Part shown: positions 60,709-64,000 of the stretch, in pieces | How the letters are laid out: each line of letters begins with the position of its first letter | Numbering within the stretch: position 1 is the stretch's first letter | Assembly (NCBI RefSeq): GCF_003385185.1 | Contig: NZ_PQHZ01000001.1 | Location: 62,001 to 126,000 of the forward strand | From: Amycolatopsis palatopharyngis | GTDB taxonomy: Bacteria > Actinomycetota > Actinomycetes > Mycobacteriales > Pseudonocardiaceae | DNA: 64,000 nucleotides | Direction of reading: 5' to 3' | Translations under genes and position numbers: made by a program | The notes under the pieces: generated by a model | Databases searched by the model: none | What the model saw: the letters and a program-made list of their open reading frames with translations, nothing else | Told to the model about the DNA's origin: nothing

Positions 60709-61686
60709 TCAGCGCGCCGGGTTCCGGCGTGGTTTGATCACGGCGTTCGGCAGCTCGGGTGCGGGCAATCGATGCGGCTCGCCCGTGTAGCCCGCTACTC
60801 GCCCGAACTGCCCGGACTCGCTGTTCCACGCATCACGGAAGCGGACGATCTCGTCGTGGCCGCGGCCGACGAAGTTCCACCACATGACGATCTCCTCGTC
60901 GAACGGCACACCGCCGAGCAGTACCAGACGGGCAGGCAGCGAGGACCGGTTTGTCAGCCTCAGCGTCGCCGCACCTGGACCGACGTATGCCAGTTCGGCC
61001 GGGGCGACATCGGTGCCATGCACGGCCACCGTCCCGTCGTCGACGAGGACGCCGTGCTCGAACCCCGGGTCAACGGGTAGCTCCACCGTCGCGTCCGGCC
61101 GCAGGGAGATCTCCGCTCCGAGTAACGGTGAGAACGTCGACACCGGAGAAGCCGCCCCGGCTAGCTCGCCCAGGAACACCTTCATCGACGCACCAGGCAC
61201 CTCGACCTGGTCGGGAACATGGTGCTGGAAGTCGCGCGGAGCGTCCCGGTGGCCATCCGGCAGCGCCACCCAGAGTTGCACGCCGTGCAGCATGCGCGTG
61301 CGTTCCGTGGACACCTCGGAGTGGCAGATTCCATGACCACCCGTCATCAGGTTCAGCTCCCCCGGCCGCACCATGGCGTGCACCCCTGAGCTGTCCCGGT
61401 GCTCGATCTCGCCGGAGAAGAGCCAGCTGACGGTCTGCAGCCCGGTGTGCGGGTGGGGCGCGACATCCATTCCCCCGGCGATCGCGACGTCGTCCGGACC
61501 GTAGTGATCCGCGAAGCACCACGCACCGATCAGCGAGCGAGCCTTTTGCGGCAGGGTGCGCCGCACGGTCATCGCCCGCGGGCCGCCCAACGGAACCGCG
61601 CGGGGCGTCAGCACCTCCACCGCCGGACCCGCCGTTGTCTTCGCGGCGCAGTGGAACTCGGCCGGATTCGCCTCGACGTTACTCAC
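60709..61686 (-). CDS. Pirin family protein
   Basis: This 325-residue bicupin of the pirin family has the N-terminal cupin metal ligands in IGAWCFADHYGPDD and VAPHPHTGLQTVSWLF, and HRDSSGVHAMVRPGELNLMTGGHGICHSE carries the HxH and Glu ligands. Bacterial pirins are metal dioxygenase-like proteins, some with quercetinase activity or roles in redox control. GTG 61686 is chosen with GGAAG upstream. Convergent with the ECF42 gene. Confidence 0.9.
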   Translation of the reverse strand: MSNVEANPAEFHCAAKTTAGPAVEVLTPRAVPLGGPRAMTVRRTLPQKARSLIGAWCFADHYGPDDVAIAGGMDVAPHPHTGLQTVSWLFSGEIEHRDSSGVHAMVRPGELNLMTGGHGICHSEVSTERTRMLHGVQLWVALPDGHRDAPRDFQHHVPDQVEVPGASMKVFLGELAGAASPVSTFSPLLGAEISLRPDATVELPVDPGFEHGVLVDDGTVAVHGTDVAPAELAYVGPGAATLRLTNRSSLPARLVLLGGVPFDEEIVMWWNFVGRGHDEIVRFRDAWNSESGQFGRVAGYTGEPHRLPAPELPNAVIKPRRNPAR

Positions 61687-61821
61687 GATTGACTTCCCTT
61701 CCCGGCCATCGGTCACACCCAACCATGGGAGCCATGGGGTTCGTTGCCGGCTCAACTAGCATCGGCCCGAGTCTTCGCTGAACCCGCCACCACTCGCATC
61801 CCCGGAAGGCCCCGATCAACC

Positions 61822-62289
61822 GTGTCATCAACTTCCGAACCTCGGCCTGTGCTCATCGACAAGCAGACCCCCGAGGTGTTCCGCTCCTACCTCGACACGG
61901 TCAAGGCGGTCGGGAAGGCGGCCGCCGACGCGGGGGTCGACCGGCGCACGATCGAACTGGTCAACCTGCGGGTATCGCAGATCAACGGCTGCGCCTACTG
62001 CCTCGATGTGCATCTGGCCGCCGCGTTGAAGCACGGGGAGGTACAACGCCGGCTGGCCGTCCTCCCGGCCTGGCGCGACACCGATCTGTTCGAGTCCCAC
62101 GAACGCGCCGCCCTCTCCCTCGCCGAGATCGTCACGACCCTACCGTCCGCGGATCGCCTCGAACAGGAATACCGGCTCGCCCGCGATCACCTCAGTGACG
62201 CGGCGCTCTCGGCGCTGACGTGGGTGGCGATCACGATCAACGCGTTCAACCGCGTCTCCATTCTCAGCGGGCATCGCGTGCATCCGTGA
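61822..62289 (+). CDS. Carboxymuconolactone decarboxylase/AhpD-like protein
   Basis: This 155-residue AhpD-fold protein has the redox motif NGCAYCLDVHLAAALK (C-x2-C with nearby His) and follows the CMD-family consensus through ELVNLRVSQING and SHERAALSLAEIVTTL. It probably acts as a thiol-dependent peroxidase. GTG 61822 is chosen because GGAAGG lies about 15 bases upstream and the family begins near here; the longer frame adds no conserved sequence. Divergent from pirin. Confidence 0.88.
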   Translation: MSSTSEPRPVLIDKQTPEVFRSYLDTVKAVGKAAADAGVDRRTIELVNLRVSQINGCAYCLDVHLAAALKHGEVQRRLAVLPAWRDTDLFESHERAALSLAEIVTTLPSADRLEQEYRLARDHLSDAALSALTWVAITINAFNRVSILSGHRVHP

Positions 62290-62307
62290 TTTCGCTCGCC
62301 GCGGCCC

Positions 62308-64000
62308 TCAGGAAGGCCGAGGGCTCTGGCGCTGGAGTTCTGTGCGGTCGAGGAAACACCAGGCCCAGGTCTGCCCGGGTTCGGCCGAAGCGGCGATCGG
62401 GTGCGCGGCGGAGTCGGCGTGGGCGGATGCGTGCCTTCCCGGTGAGGAGTCACAGCAACCGACGTGTCCGCAACGCAGGCAGATGCGCAGATGGACCCAG
62501 TCGTGCCGGCCCGCGCGAAGGCAGTCGGTGCAACCGGCGGTCTTGGGCAGTACGGCCTGGACCTCGGATACGTGCGGGCATTCCGGAGCAGGCTGGGCAA
62601 CGAAGTCGACTATCACACTTGGGTCGGGGTAGGCGCTGTCCGGATCGACGAGCCCCAGGCGCCGGAGAACGGTCGTGGCCAGTGTGGCCACGACGGCCCC
62701 GGGGGTGTCGACGATGTGGTCGGCTCCGCTGGGCGCGAAGGCGAGTGCATCGGCGGAGTCACGTGGACGGACCACGATCGGCACGCCGGGCGCGAGCTGA
62801 CGGATCACCGTGGCGATATGTGTGGCCTCGTCGTTGTCGTTCTCGCAGATCACAACGAGCCGGCTCGTGCGCAGCCCCGCCTCGGTCAGCACGTTCTCCT
62901 TGATCGGGTCGCCACGGACCACTTCGTGGCCACCGGCCTCGGCTGCCGCGGCGAGGTCCGGGTTCAGTGTGGTCACGGTGACCGGCACCCCACGGCTGAG
63001 CAGTGTGCTGGCCAACCGTTCGGCGACCGGGCCCCAGCCGGAGATCAGCACCCCACCTTCCCGATCGTCTTCCGCGCCGGCCCGTTGCGTACCCGCTGCC
63101 GTACCCCCGGGACGGCGGGCCAGCAGCCACCTGCCTGCCAGGTCTCCGGCCGCCGCGAGTGCCGGGGTGGCGACCATCAACGCGACGGTCACCGCGATGA
63201 GCACCTGCTCGCCGTCGGCTCCCAAACCCGCCGGGCTGAGCCCGGCCTCGCTGCCGGTGCGCTGCAGCACGAAGGAGAACTCCCCCACCTGGGCCAGCAG
63301 CAAAGATCCGGCCACGGCGGCGGGCGCGCCCACCCGGACAGCGGCCATCGCGACGGCCGACCCGAGCATCTTGATCACGACGACGGCCAGGGCCAGCAAC
63401 AGCACGAGCCACCACAACCGCAGCAGCACCTCGAGATCCAGCAGCATGCCGATGGAGACGAAGAAGACCGCACTGAAGATGATCTGCAGCGGCAGCACCT
63501 CGCCCAGGGCGTGAGCACTGTGCCTGGACTCGCTGACCACCAGGCCCGCGAGGAAGGCCCCCAGGGCGACGCTGACACCCGCCAGGGAGGTCAGGTACGC
63601 GGTGCCGAGCCCGATGGCTACCACGGTCAGCAGGAACACTTCCGGCGAGCAGGTGCGAGCGACCCTTTCCAGCAGCGGGGGCATGACCTTACGGGCGATC
63701 AGCAGCACAGCGGTCAACACCACGGCCGCCGTTCCCAGCGCGCGCAGCAGATCCCACAGCCCACCCCCCGCCGGACCCGCGCCGAGCAAGGGAACGATCA
63801 GCACCATCAGCACGACGGCGAGATCCTGGAAGATCAAGGTGCCGATCGAGGCTCGTCCCACCGTGTGTGTCGTCCGCCCGGAGGCCGAGAGCACCTTCAA
63901 CACGATGGCGGTGGACGACAACGCGACCAGGAACCCGGTGAACACGGCGGTGCGCCAGCCACCCCCGAAGGCCATCACCAGGGCACCGGTGATCGCGGTG
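62308..64000 (-). CDS. CPA2 (KefB/RosB-type) cation:proton antiporter with TrkA-N and UBP zinc finger, partial
   Basis: The frame is open to the window edge, so the N-terminal helices are missing. What is present: CPA2 antiporter helices (ALSSTAIVLKVL, SIGTLIFQDLAVVLMVL, LAQVGEFSFVL), a TrkA-N/RCK domain (GGVLISGWGPVAERLAS, VICENDNDEATHIATVIRQL), and a C-terminal ZnF-UBP domain of about 80 residues with CPHVSEVQ, CTDCLRAG, CLRCGHVGCC and HASAHADSAAHP. The transporter should exchange K+ (or Na+) for H+ under RCK control; the ubiquitin-type zinc finger fusion is unusual in a bacterium lacking ubiquitin and its ligand is unknown. Confidence 0.88.
   Translation of the reverse strand, partial: TAITGALVMAFGGGWRTAVFTGFLVALSSTAIVLKVLSASGRTTHTVGRASIGTLIFQDLAVVLMVLIVPLLGAGPAGGGLWDLLRALGTAAVVLTAVLLIARKVMPPLLERVARTCSPEVFLLTVVAIGLGTAYLTSLAGVSVALGAFLAGLVVSESRHSAHALGEVLPLQIIFSAVFFVSIGMLLDLEVLLRLWWLVLLLALAVVVIKMLGSAVAMAAVRVGAPAAVAGSLLLAQVGEFSFVLQRTGSEAGLSPAGLGADGEQVLIAVTVALMVATPALAAAGDLAGRWLLARRPGGTAAGTQRAGAEDDREGGVLISGWGPVAERLASTLLSRGVPVTVTTLNPDLAAAAEAGGHEVVRGDPIKENVLTEAGLRTSRLVVICENDNDEATHIATVIRQLAPGVPIVVRPRDSADALAFAPSGADHIVDTPGAVVATLATTVLRRLGLVDPDSAYPDPSVIVDFVAQPAPECPHVSEVQAVLPKTAGCTDCLRAGRHDWVHLRICLRCGHVGCCDSSPGRHASAHADSAAHPIAASAEPGQTWAWCFLDRTELQRQSPRPS

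Overview
The window is GC-rich, gene-dense DNA that reads as a high-GC Gram-positive actinomycete chromosome. The signs are many GTG starts, 1 to 4 base gene overlaps, a furA-katG pair, an F420/PPOX-type flavoenzyme, ECF41 and ECF42 sigma factors, a HelD-type helicase and glutaredoxins of mycoredoxin type. The enzyme set and the selenoneine genes suggest the Pseudonocardiaceae (Amycolatopsis-like), but that placement is inference. I found no rRNA, tRNA, CRISPR array, transposase or phage genes. No gene-free stretch exceeds about 300 bases.

1-20 kb is ordinary metabolism and regulation. An Lrp-type regulator faces a pyruvate-dehydrogenase-E1-like enzyme. Next is a purine-nucleoside catabolic locus: MFS importer and adenosine deaminase on one strand, GntR regulator, nucleoside hydrolase and ribokinase on the other, with two identical palindromes in the shared promoter region. 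Then come MarR/epoxide hydrolase, XRE-cupin regulator/methyltransferase, a PPOX flavoenzyme, an AraC regulator, furA-katG with its promoter and terminator, and an ECF41 sigma factor divergent from a DoxX protein, with an ECF41-type promoter on each side.

20-57 kb is a thiol, selenium and thiophilic-metal island. It starts with a Crp/Fnr-type regulator, a thioredoxin-like protein and two flavoprotein disulfide reductases. A DUF427-glutaredoxin gene pair follows. The selenoneine cluster occupies 28.2-36.0 kb: senC (SelD-like) faces a block of senA, senB, a PhnCDE-like ABC importer, and an NrtS-methyltransferase fusion. Beyond it are a MerT-like protein, CMD, YceI and OsmC proteins, a tetraether-synthase-like radical SAM enzyme with a Cys-Cys methyltransferase, a second DUF427-glutaredoxin pair, TlpA/CcdA, a peroxiredoxin-like protein, merB, an ArsR-type merR, merA, HelD, and a metal P-type ATPase with its HMA protein and MerR-type regulator.

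The most interesting signal is a 16-bp inverted repeat, TGTCA-N6-TGACA. It occurs in exact or near form at nine intergenic places between 24.9 and 48.6 kb and lies 61-68 bp before the start codon of five genes. Its geometry is that of a CRP-family operator and a Crp/Fnr gene sits at the island's left edge. I infer one regulon tying selenium metabolism, thiol redox proteins and the radical SAM pair together.

57-64 kb returns to housekeeping and stress genes: a GNAT protein, pyruvate:quinone oxidoreductase (PoxB), an ECF42 sigma factor with its DGPF partner, a pirin, a CMD protein, and a KefB-type antiporter with a UBP zinc finger that runs off the window.
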